A stretch of DNA of 64,000 bases, from assembly GCF_049537155.1 (NCBI RefSeq), contig NZ_JBMVQZ010000012.1, forward strand, positions 70,678 to 134,677, given 5' to 3'. The translations under genes were made by a program, and so were the position numbers. This document shows, piece after piece, positions 8,661-16,546 of the stretch. The notes under the pieces are model-generated. The model saw only the letters and a list, made by a program, of their open reading frames with translations, was not told the origin of the DNA and made no database searches. This DNA comes from Limisphaera sp049537155 (lineage in GTDB: Bacteria > Verrucomicrobiota > Verrucomicrobiia > Limisphaerales > Limisphaeraceae). Each line of letters opens with the position of its first letter. The stretch's first letter is position 1.

Positions 8661-10028
8661 TCAGGAGAGCTCGCACCACCCGTACGTGGGCACGGTAACG
8701 GGTTTGCCGTCCGCCGTGGTGACCTTGCGCGTCTTTTCGTCGAAGACGCACAGGACGTTGAGTCGGTCGGAGATCTCCGCCAGCGAGACGATGGTCTGCA
8801 CCCGGATGGCCAGTTCGATGCCGCAGTTGGGCTGTTTGTTCGCCCGGATGCTGTCGAACCAGTTCTTCTCGTGGGCTTCGACGCTTTCGACCGGGAAGGG
8901 CTCGCTGTTTTCGGGATCGATTTCGTCGGCGAACGGCCGTTCCGGCCGCAACTCGACGCGGTTGCCGGCCATGGTCAGTGTGCCCAAGTGGCCGCGGATC
9001 ATCTCCTGTGTGCCCTGTTCATTGACCGAACTGCTGGTGATGTGCATGACCATGCCGTCCGGGAACTCGGCGATGATCTGCACGATTTCCGGCACGTCGC
9101 GGGGCGGGGTGCCCTGGGTGTTTTTGTCGGTGCCCACCGGTTTGCTGCCCACGCAGGCGACGCGCACGGGGAACTGGGGATTGCCGGTGGCCAGCAGGTA
9201 GGGATGGGCCTTGTGCGGCACCAGGTCACTGAGCAACCCGCCACAGTACGGGTAGTACTTGCGCCAGCGGAAGTAGTCGTCCGGGTCGAAAGGCTTTTTC
9301 CGGTGCACCGGGCCGAGCCAGAACTCCCAGTCAATGTCGTCGGGAGTGGCCCAGGCTTCGATGGGATAGTTCCACTCGCCCTTGGGATTGTTGCGCATGT
9401 AACTGCCCTGAGCCATCACCACGGGGCCGATCCGGCCTTCGCGAATCCATTCGGCGGCCTTGTGCCATTTGAGGTCGGAACAACCCTGGGAGCCGACCTG
9501 CAGGATCTTGCCGGTTTTCTTGACGGTGTCGTAGAGCTCGAACGCCTCGCCGAGGTAACGCGTCATGGGTTTCTCGACGTAGACGTGCTTGCCGGCGTTG
9601 AGGGCGTCAATGGCGCACCGGGCGTGCCAGTGATCCACTGTGGCGATGGTGACGGCGTCAATGTCCTTGCGCTCGAGTAGTTTCCGGTAATCGTGGTAGA
9701 CCTCGGCATGATCGCCGATGATGGCCTTGGCCTGCGCGGCCCGGTGTTTGGAGACGTCGCAGACCGCCACTTGCACGATGTTGTTCTCGTTGGCGTGGGC
9801 TTTCTGCGTCCGGATGTGGGTCTGGCCCATGTTGCCGGTGCCGATGTACCCCACCACGATGCGGTTGTTGGCTCCGAGGACGTTGGCCGATGGGGCCTGG
9901 TTTTGGCCGTACACGGGAGTGCGCAAAAGGGGCGCTGCAGCGGCTGCGGTGGCGGCCATGGCCGTGGTCCTCAGGAATTCCCGCCGGCTGGCGGGTTTGC
10001 TGGCGAAGCTCGTTGGTTGATTCTGCAT
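8661..10028 (-). CDS. Tat-exported Gfo/Idh/MocA family oxidoreductase
   Basis: This is a 455-residue NAD(P)-dependent oxidoreductase of the Gfo/Idh/MocA superfamily. The N-terminus has a twin-arginine export signal (SRREFLRTTAMAATAAAAA, about residues 14-32), so the folded enzyme is predicted to be periplasmic. The Rossmann fold follows with GYIGTGNMG, and then the family motif HVYVEKPM containing the EKP triplet. A C-terminal alpha/beta domain carries the HKAHPY segment. The ATG at 10028 precedes the Tat signal by a normal n-region; a longer open frame upstream lacks support. Paralogues of this type are very numerous in Verrucomicrobia and Planctomycetes and act on sugars or inositols, but the substrate here is unknown. 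A strong terminator follows. Confidence 0.9.
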   Translation of the reverse strand: MQNQPTSFASKPASRREFLRTTAMAATAAAAAPLLRTPVYGQNQAPSANVLGANNRIVVGYIGTGNMGQTHIRTQKAHANENNIVQVAVCDVSKHRAAQAKAIIGDHAEVYHDYRKLLERKDIDAVTIATVDHWHARCAIDALNAGKHVYVEKPMTRYLGEAFELYDTVKKTGKILQVGSQGCSDLKWHKAAEWIREGRIGPVVMAQGSYMRNNPKGEWNYPIEAWATPDDIDWEFWLGPVHRKKPFDPDDYFRWRKYYPYCGGLLSDLVPHKAHPYLLATGNPQFPVRVACVGSKPVGTDKNTQGTPPRDVPEIVQIIAEFPDGMVMHITSSSVNEQGTQEMIRGHLGTLTMAGNRVELRPERPFADEIDPENSEPFPVESVEAHEKNWFDSIRANKQPNCGIELAIRVQTIVSLAEISDRLNVLCVFDEKTRKVTTADGKPVTVPTYGWCELS

Positions 10029-10201
10029 AGGATCCACTTTCGGTTCGTTTCTTTGTTGGACGCAAACTAATGGAGATTGCTTCACGGATCAACGGCGCAT
10101 TGGGACCAGGGCCGCAACCATGAGAACGGACGCGTGAGACAGGGCGTCCGGTGTCTTGCCGCGGGCGGGGCATCGGGCCTACCCTTGATCGGCAGAGAAC
10201 C

Positions 10202-11149
10202 ATGGAACCGGTGCGCTGGATTCGGGTGGTGGACTCGCACACGGGTGGCGAACCCACGCGCGTGGTGCTCGAAGGTGGACCGGATCTGGGCGACGGTCCG
10301 CTCTCCGAACGGCGCCGGCGGTTCGAGCAGGAATTCGATCATTACCGGTCGGCCATCGTGAACGAGCCGCGCGGCTCGGATGTGATGGTGGGCGCGCTGC
10401 TGGTGCCTCCGCAGGATCGCACGTGTGTGGCGGGGGTGATTTTTTTCAACAACGTCGGCTACCTGGGGATGTGCGGGCATGGGACAATCGGTGTGGTGGT
10501 GACGTTGGCTCATCTGGGGAGGATCGGGCCGGGGGAACACCGCATCGAGACACCGGTGGGGGTGGTTCAGGCCAGGCTGCACGAGGACGGTCGCGTCTCG
10601 GTGGTCAACGTGCCGAGTTACCGCGTCTGCAAGGGCCATACGGTGGAGGTGCCCGGGCACGGCCCGGTGAGCGGTGACGTGGCCTGGGGCGGCAACTGGT
10701 TTTTTCTGGTGGAACGGCACGGGCTGAGTCTGGACCTGAGGCAGGTCGAGGTCTTGACGGAGTTTGCCTGGCGGGTCCGAAGGGCGGTCAATGCGCAGGG
10801 GTTTCCGGAGGTGGACCATGTCGAGCTGTACGGTCCGCCGACCCGGCCTGGTGCGAACGCGCGCAACTTTGTGCTCTGTCCCGGGGGCGCGTATGACCGG
10901 TCACCGTGCGGGACGGGCACCAGTGCGAAGCTGGCCTGTTTGGCGGGAGACGGCAAGCTGGCGGAGGGCGAGGTGTGGGTGCAGGAGAGCATCGTGGGCA
11001 GCGTTTTCGAAGGCCGGTACCGCTGGGTGGACCGCGAACGCGGTTGGATCGAGCCGACGATCACCGGCACGGCCCACGTGAACGCCGAGAGCCGGCTCCG
11101 GCTGGATCCGGCGGATCCGTTTTGCTGGGGGATCCGGGCCGGACGGTAG
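10202..11149 (+). CDS. 4-hydroxyproline 2-epimerase (proline racemase family)
   Basis: It interconverts trans-4-hydroxy-L-proline and cis-4-hydroxy-D-proline, the first step of hydroxyproline catabolism. The 315-residue protein has both catalytic cysteines of the proline racemase family: Cys91 in MCGHGTIG and Cys236 in SPCGTGTS. Two cysteines argue against trans-3-hydroxyproline dehydratase, which has Thr at the second site. The DSHTGGEPTR motif (11-20) is the family N-terminal signature. ATG 10202 starts just before this motif. The next three genes, convergent on the minus strand, encode the remaining enzymes of the pathway, which supports the hydroxyproline rather than the proline assignment. 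Confidence 0.92.
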   Translation: MEPVRWIRVVDSHTGGEPTRVVLEGGPDLGDGPLSERRRRFEQEFDHYRSAIVNEPRGSDVMVGALLVPPQDRTCVAGVIFFNNVGYLGMCGHGTIGVVVTLAHLGRIGPGEHRIETPVGVVQARLHEDGRVSVVNVPSYRVCKGHTVEVPGHGPVSGDVAWGGNWFFLVERHGLSLDLRQVEVLTEFAWRVRRAVNAQGFPEVDHVELYGPPTRPGANARNFVLCPGGAYDRSPCGTGTSAKLACLAGDGKLAEGEVWVQESIVGSVFEGRYRWVDRERGWIEPTITGTAHVNAESRLRLDPADPFCWGIRAGR

Positions 11150-11267
11150 TGGCCAGAGGCCACGCCCGCTCGTAAAGGGCAATGTGCCGGACTGCCCGGG
11201 TGTCCAAGGGCTTTCGCCCAAGCCCGCCATCCGCACTCGGTTGGCTCTCGGGAGAACCCGCGACCGC

Positions 11268-12878
11268 TCAACCCGCGACCGGGTTGTCCGGACGCCCCAG
11301 CTCCGGCCGACCGTCCACGATCCGGAGGAGGCCGAGTGGGTTCTTTTCCTGCAAGGCCTCGGGCAGGGCCGCGTCGGGAAAGTTCTGGTAGCACACCGGT
11401 CGAAGGAATCGAAGAATGGCGCGGGTTCCGACAGAGGTGGATCGACCGTCCGACGTGGCGGGGTAGGGACCGCCGTGGACCATGGCGTGGCAGACTTCCA
11501 CGCCGGTGGGGAAGCCGTTGAAGACGAGTCGGCCCACCTTGAGCTCGAGCGCCTGCACCAGGTCGCGCGCCTCCAGCAGCTCTTCCGGTGTGGCGTGGAT
11601 GGTGGCGGTGAGCTGGCCTTCGATTCTTTCGGCGATCTCCAGCAGCTGGCTTCGGTCGGTGCACAACACCACGAGCGTGGAGGGGCCGAAGACCTCTTCC
11701 ATGAGGGTCTCATGAGCCAGAAAAACCTCCGCCGTGGTGACCAGCAAGGCGGCGGCGGCGCGCGTGCCCACGGGATCGGCCTGCGCAAGAGGCGGCGTGA
11801 GGCGCCGGACGCCGGGGATTTTCAAGCACGCCTCCACGCCGGCGTGGTAGGCGGCGCACAGTTCGCTGGTGAGCATCACCCCCGTCGGTGTGTTTGCCAT
11901 CTGCTGACTCAACTTTTCCAGGAAACGGTCGGTGTCCGGCCCGGTGGGTGCGAGGATCAATCCCGGACAGGTACAGAACTGGCCCACGCCTAGGGTAACC
12001 GATCCGTGGAGACCCGATGCGATGGCGTCCGCCCGTTCGCGCAGGGCACCGGGCAACAGGAAGACCGGGTTGATGCTGCCCATCTCGGCGTAGACCGGGA
12101 TCGGTTCGGGCCGGGCGGCCGCGGCGTCCATGAGGGCCCGACCGCCCTTGCGCGAGCCGGTGAAGCCCACGGCCTTGATCATGGGGTGCCGCACCAGCGC
12201 CTGGCCGATTTCGGTGCCGCGCCCAAACAGCAGGCTGAAGGTGCCCTCGGGCGCCTCGCATTCGCGGACAGCCTGTTGGATGAGCCGCCCGACGAGTTCG
12301 GATGTGCCCATGTGATTCTGATGGGCCTTGACAATGACGGTGCAACCGGCGGCCAGGGCGGAGGCGGTGTCGCCGCCCGCCACGGAAAAGGCCAGTGGAA
12401 AGTTGCTGCTGCTGAAGACCGCCACGGGCCCGAGCGGGATGAGATGAGAACGGACGTCCGGTTTGGGCACGGGCTGCCGGGCGGGATCGGGGTGATCCAC
12501 GCGGGCGTCCCAGCACCAGCCCTGTTCGATCAGGGAGGCAAAGAGCCGCAACTGATGGCAGGTGCGGGCCGTCTCGGCCTGAAGCCGCGGCAGCGGCAGG
12601 GCGGTTTCCAAGTGCGCGCGTTGCTGGATTTCCGGCCCGTGAGCTTCGATCTGTTCGGCGATGCGGCGCAGCAACCGGGCCCGGGCGCCGGCGGGGAACA
12701 GTCGGAACCGCCGGAAGGCCTGCCACGCCAGTTGCGCCGCCCGATCCACGTCCTCCAGGTCGGCCCAGTGGTAAGCCGGTTCTAAGGCTTCACCCGTGGC
12801 CGGGTTGATGGGGTGCATGGGCTCGCCCTTGGGCCGGGCGGTGCCGTGACCGATCAGGGAGAGGCCTTCCAGTTTCAT
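11268..12878 (-). CDS. 2-oxoglutarate semialdehyde (2,5-dioxovalerate) dehydrogenase
   Basis: This aldehyde dehydrogenase (536 residues) oxidises 2-oxoglutarate semialdehyde to 2-oxoglutarate with NAD(P)+. The ALDH catalytic set is present: Asn159 in FSSSNFP, Lys184 in VIVKAHQNH, Glu265 in YAEMGSINP and the nucleophile Cys302 in GQFCTCPG. The glycine loop GFTGSRKGG is also present. FSSSNFPLAFSVAGGDT and the C-terminal part match the 2,5-dioxovalerate dehydrogenase subgroup rather than generic ALDHs. It lies 112 bp downstream of the DHDPS-family deaminase on the same strand and is convergent with the epimerase, so the substrate assignment rests on both subgroup resemblance and context. Confidence 0.9.
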   Translation of the reverse strand: MKLEGLSLIGHGTARPKGEPMHPINPATGEALEPAYHWADLEDVDRAAQLAWQAFRRFRLFPAGARARLLRRIAEQIEAHGPEIQQRAHLETALPLPRLQAETARTCHQLRLFASLIEQGWCWDARVDHPDPARQPVPKPDVRSHLIPLGPVAVFSSSNFPLAFSVAGGDTASALAAGCTVIVKAHQNHMGTSELVGRLIQQAVRECEAPEGTFSLLFGRGTEIGQALVRHPMIKAVGFTGSRKGGRALMDAAAARPEPIPVYAEMGSINPVFLLPGALRERADAIASGLHGSVTLGVGQFCTCPGLILAPTGPDTDRFLEKLSQQMANTPTGVMLTSELCAAYHAGVEACLKIPGVRRLTPPLAQADPVGTRAAAALLVTTAEVFLAHETLMEEVFGPSTLVVLCTDRSQLLEIAERIEGQLTATIHATPEELLEARDLVQALELKVGRLVFNGFPTGVEVCHAMVHGGPYPATSDGRSTSVGTRAILRFLRPVCYQNFPDAALPEALQEKNPLGLLRIVDGRPELGRPDNPVAG

Positions 12879-12990
12879 GGTTCGGCAGATTCAAACGGGC
12901 ACCGACGGCTTCTACAGACGGAACGGGGCGACGCTGCCGCAGGGGCAGGTGCAGCCGGTGCGGGTTCGTGTGCCGGTGGAGGACGGCGAT

Positions 12991-13932
12991 TCATGGTCGG
13001 GAGCGCGTGCACACGGTCTTGTCCTTCGGACGGCGGGCGAGGCAGGCTCGGATGAGGTCGAGCGCGGCGCGGCGTTCCGGGCCGGTCAGGGGCAGTCGAG
13101 GCGGGCGCACCCGTTCCGAGCCGGTGCCGGTCTCCTGCTGAACCAGTTTGATGAGCTGGACGAATTTGTTGGCGGTGTCGAGCCGGAGCAACGGCAGGAA
13201 CCATTCGTAAAGTTTGTCGGCGCGCGCGGCCGGCCCGCGCCGGGCCAGCTCGAAGAGAGCGACTGACTCGCGTGGCAGGGCGTTGGCCAGACCGGCGATC
13301 CAACCGACTGCGCCGGCCCGCACGCCTTCGACGATGAGATCGTCCACACCCACCAGGAGTGCCAGGCGTTCGCCGCACCGGGCGCGCAGGGCGGTGATGC
13401 GGCGGACATCGCCGCTGGATTCCTTGACCGCATGCAGGTTGGGATGCTGTTCGGCCAGTTGGGCGATTTGTTCGGGGAGAAAATCGGTTCGATAGGCGAT
13501 CGGGTTGTTGTACAGCATGCAGGAGAGCGGGGTGCTGCGCAGGACGGCGGCCACGTGCCGGGCCGTTTCCCTCGGGTCGCCGGCATAGACGTAGGGCGGC
13601 AGGATCATCAGCCCGGCACAACCGGCGCGCCCGGCTTCCCGCGCCAGTTCCACCGCTTCAGCGGTGCTGAGCGTGCCGATGCCGGCCACCACCGGTGCAC
13701 GGCCCTGAAGGGCACCGACGGCGGTCTGGAGGATGGCCACTTTTTCATCGAACCGCAGGGTGGGACTTTCACCGAGGGAACCCAGAGCCACCACGCCGGT
13801 GCACCCGTTCTCCACCAACCAACGGGCATGCCGCGCCAGAAAGTCGTGGTCCACGCGGCCTTGGGAATCGAACGGGGTCGTGATGGCGGGAAGCACTCCC
13901 TGCCAGATGGCTTCTGGTTTCGTCGGTTTCAT
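12991..13932 (-). CDS. 1-pyrroline-4-hydroxy-2-carboxylate deaminase (DHDPS/NAL family)
   Basis: This class I aldolase-fold protein (313 residues) belongs to the dihydrodipicolinate synthase/N-acetylneuraminate lyase family. Lys170 in HAVKESSGD is the Schiff-base lysine and Tyr141 in MLYNNPIAY is the partner tyrosine; GSLGES (51-56) is the carboxylate-binding loop. In this setting the likely reaction is deamination of 1-pyrroline-4-hydroxy-2-carboxylate to 2-oxoglutarate semialdehyde. It starts 12 bp after the stop of the D-hydroxyproline dehydrogenase-like gene and is followed by the semialdehyde dehydrogenase, so the three probably form one transcript. By sequence alone it could be another member of the family; the neighbours decide the call. 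Confidence 0.88.
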   Translation of the reverse strand: MKPTKPEAIWQGVLPAITTPFDSQGRVDHDFLARHARWLVENGCTGVVALGSLGESPTLRFDEKVAILQTAVGALQGRAPVVAGIGTLSTAEAVELAREAGRAGCAGLMILPPYVYAGDPRETARHVAAVLRSTPLSCMLYNNPIAYRTDFLPEQIAQLAEQHPNLHAVKESSGDVRRITALRARCGERLALLVGVDDLIVEGVRAGAVGWIAGLANALPRESVALFELARRGPAARADKLYEWFLPLLRLDTANKFVQLIKLVQQETGTGSERVRPPRLPLTGPERRAALDLIRACLARRPKDKTVCTRSRP

Positions 13933-13944
13933 CGTTGGTGACCT

Positions 13945-15201
13945 TCAATTGTACCGGTCGGGCGCCAGTAAGGGAGATGTCACGACAGGCGTCCGGCCCG
14001 CAATGGCGTCGGCGATCCATTGTCCGGTGACCGGTCCGAGACTCAATCCCAACATGGCGTGACCGGCTGCAATCCACAGGTTTTCCCACCCGGCGGGCCG
14101 GCCCAGGTAGGGCAGGCCGTCGGGGGAACAGGGACGGAGTCCTGCCCATGGCGTGACGCCCTGGAAGTCCGCGGGCTGAAAATCGGTGAAATAGCGGCAG
14201 AAGGCGTTCACGATGCCGCGCACGCGAACGGCTTGGATGGAGGGATCGTTCCCGCTCAGCTCCATCGTGCCGCCCACGCGCAGGGCACCGTTCATGGGCG
14301 TGACGGCCACGCGGGCCTCCGTGCAGATGCAACCCATCCGGGGCCGCCGCCGCGGTGCGGTCAACGTGAGGCTGTAGCCTTTGCCGGGCTGAAGCGGCAG
14401 TCGCAGGCCGAGTCCACGCGCCAGGTCGGCCGACCAGACCCCGGCGCAAAGGACGAACGCGTCGCCGTCCACTGTGGAACCGTCGCGCAGCCGGACGCCC
14501 CGAATGCGGTTGCCGTGGACCGACCAGTCACGAACCTCGGCCTGCCAGAGGAATTGCACCCCGGCCGCCTCGGCCAGGCGCTGGAGCGCAGCCATGAAAC
14601 GTTCCGGCCGCAGATGACAGTCCAGCGGGTAAAAGACCCCGCCGACCGTCCGGAGCTGCAGATCCGGATTCCGTTTCCGGACCTGATCGGCGTCGAGAAC
14701 CTCGGCCGGAATCTCCAGTCCACGGGCCTGGGCGGCGGCTTTGGCCTCTTCCTCCAGTCCGTGTTCGGTGCTGCAGAGCATGAGCAACCCCTGTTTTTCC
14801 AAGCCCAGCTCCGCTCCCGCCGTTTCTGCCAACTCCTCGAATGCGCGGCGGCTGGCCAGGTGCAGGTCGCGCAGCACCGGCGCGGCGCGCCGCACATGCG
14901 CCCGGGTGGCGGCGCGCCAGAACCGCCAGCCCCACGACCAGAGTTCAGGGTCCCAGCGGGGACGCACGTAAAAGGGTGAATCGGGTTGGAACATCCATTT
15001 CAACGCCAGCCGTACCATGCCCGGTGCGGCCAGGGGCACGAAATGACTGGGGACGATCAGTCCGGCGTTGCCGAACGAACACCCGTCGCGTTGCGCGCCG
15101 TTGCGCTCCACCACCCGCACCTCAAACCCGCGCCGCGCGCAGTACCACGCTGCGGAGAGTCCGATTACCCCGGCCCCCACGATGACCACCCGCGGTTTCA
15201 T
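13945..15201 (-). CDS. FAD-dependent D-hydroxyproline dehydrogenase (DadA/DAO family)
   Basis: This 418-residue flavoprotein of the D-amino acid oxidase/dehydrogenase family has the dinucleotide-binding loop VGAGVIGLSAAWY (GxGxxG at 9-14) followed by VVERNG, whose Glu binds ribose. The C-terminal region has GLRPCSPDGLPYLGR and the GHAMLGLSLGPVTG motif that contacts FAD in DadA-like proteins. In this cluster it should oxidise cis-4-hydroxy-D-proline to 1-pyrroline-4-hydroxy-2-carboxylate. The ATG at 15201 is chosen because it places the FAD loop at the usual distance; 11 more codons upstream are open. It is the first gene of a minus-strand run with the deaminase and the semialdehyde dehydrogenase. 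Confidence 0.88.
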   Translation of the reverse strand: MKPRVVIVGAGVIGLSAAWYCARRGFEVRVVERNGAQRDGCSFGNAGLIVPSHFVPLAAPGMVRLALKWMFQPDSPFYVRPRWDPELWSWGWRFWRAATRAHVRRAAPVLRDLHLASRRAFEELAETAGAELGLEKQGLLMLCSTEHGLEEEAKAAAQARGLEIPAEVLDADQVRKRNPDLQLRTVGGVFYPLDCHLRPERFMAALQRLAEAAGVQFLWQAEVRDWSVHGNRIRGVRLRDGSTVDGDAFVLCAGVWSADLARGLGLRLPLQPGKGYSLTLTAPRRRPRMGCICTEARVAVTPMNGALRVGGTMELSGNDPSIQAVRVRGIVNAFCRYFTDFQPADFQGVTPWAGLRPCSPDGLPYLGRPAGWENLWIAAGHAMLGLSLGPVTGQWIADAIAGRTPVVTSPLLAPDRYN

Positions 15202-15491
15202 AACCCCGATTTCTCCTTCAGTGCGCCGGCCCACCCACGGTTGCTCCGGGCCTGCGGCCGTACCCGCCCCATTTGAACGGGGTTGGGCGGCCCTGGCAAA
15301 TGCGTAACTGCGAACAAGAGGCCCAATGCCCCGTCCTCCCGCCTTTCTTCATCTGCGACGGTGCACCGGCGGCGACAGGTCGGCTTGCCGGTAGAAAGCG
15401 TGCGGAAGCGGTTGACCGGGAAGTCTCATCCGCCCCGAGGTCGGGCAGTGACGGGATCACCCGTCCCGCACCGGGACGTGAGCAGAAAAGC

Positions 15492-15582
15492 TGGCGGAGA
15501 GGGGGGGATTCGAACCCCCGATACCCTTTTGGGGTACTCACGCTCTCCAGGCGTGCGCTTTCAACCACTCAGCCACCTCTCC
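15492..15582 (-). tRNA. tRNA-Ser(GGA)
   Basis: Read on the minus strand, the acceptor stem GGAGAGG (15582-15576) pairs with CCTCTCC (15502-15496). The discriminator is G, as expected for serine tRNAs, and a genome-encoded CCA follows (15494-15492). The anticodon loop CTGGAGA gives anticodon GGA, the T-arm contains GGTTCGAATCC, and a long variable arm (TACCCC/GGGGTA type) marks a class II tRNA. Confidence 0.95.
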
Positions 15583-15830
15583 GCTCCGATGGTCATCCAT
15601 TCTCAACCACAAAAATGCGCGTCCGGCAACGTTTTTCCAGTCCTCAGAAGGGCCCGGCATGCTCGTGCGTGACCTGCGGGACTGCGTGCGGCTCCGCGTT
15701 GACCCCGCGAACCTGGATGCCGCATGAGGACCGGCATTGCGTCCGACGCGAGCCACGTCCGTGCAGGCAGGCGCAGCCGGTTTCGTGGCGGTTTGCGCCC
15801 GGGGTGGGGGAGCGGCCTGCTCCGCCGCAT

Positions 15831-16115
15831 TCAGGCCAGGGAACGTTGGCTCGGCGACGGGCTGGGGCTCGGCCATGGACGCGGCAGGGTGGCCGTGGTC
15901 TGGCGCCGGGCAGGCCGCGGGGCGGGCGTCTTCACCGGGATCACCTCGTGCGCAAACAGTGAGGCCCATTCGAGCGCGGCCTGACGATCCGCATCGGTTC
16001 CCCCGTGCAACCGCAACCGGCCATCCGGCCACCGGACCAGCTCGGCTTCTCCCCATCGAAACAATGTCCGGGGCGGTCGGATCCGGACCCAGATCTCTCG
16101 CAAGATGCTCTTCAT
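15831..16115 (-). CDS. Small hypothetical protein
   Basis: I do not recognise a family. The 94-residue product begins MKSILREIWVRIRPP and has a compact, well-mixed N-terminal 60 residues (RWPDGRLRLHGGTDADRQAA, then ALEWASLFAHEVIP), followed by a basic, Pro/Ser-rich tail. The first 60 residues look like real protein and are unlike the low-complexity translations of the surrounding GC-rich DNA. The ATG at 16115 starts this part; the frame is open further upstream but reads as Arg/Pro-rich filler. There is no clear Shine-Dalgarno sequence. It lies downstream of, and divergent from, the secreted metallophosphoesterase gene. Confidence 0.5.
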   Translation of the reverse strand: MKSILREIWVRIRPPRTLFRWGEAELVRWPDGRLRLHGGTDADRQAALEWASLFAHEVIPVKTPAPRPARRQTTATLPRPWPSPSPSPSQRSLA

Positions 16116-16546
16116 GGCCGCCAGTGTGGCATCGAGGGTGGGACAAATACGGACCAGGGGTGCGAAAATATCCACCCGTGCCCGGGGCGCCCCCTGCAAA
16201 GGTCCGTCGCGGGCCGGGCGCGGTCGGGTCGGATGCGGACCCTTCCGGCCCGGCAAGGTGTCGGTCACCCGACCCTGCCCGGTGCGTTGCCCGGGCACGG
16301 ATCGTCCATTCTGCCGGGCTTGACCTCGGGACCCGTGCGCGGCAGTCTGTGGACTGATCACTCATGAACCGCAGGAGCGGGGCGAGAACGGTGCCCGGGG
16401 CCGCGGGCTCACGGCCTGTTCGAGAGCCGGCCTGTCGAGCGGTCCGGACCCCGGCTGGATCCGGTCCTTGCCCGGCCGGGGACGACATCTGGTCCGGGCC
16501 CGGACCTGGATCTGCCCGGAATACGGAGGTGCCCCGGACCGTTTGG
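16116..16546. other. Intergenic region between divergent genes, nothing recognised
   Basis: This 431-bp GC-rich stretch separates the small hypothetical gene (minus) and the metallophosphoesterase (plus). It has open frames in several phases but no recognisable protein, RNA or clear promoter. A GGAGG at 16525-16529 lies 17 bp before the chosen ATG, and a GTG at 16529 is a possible alternative start. Confidence 0.4.

Noticed and set aside
11149..11163. GTGGCC-AGA-GGCCAC hairpin after the epimerase gene
   Set aside because: Only a 6-bp stem, overlapping the stop codon and without a T-run, so not called a terminator.
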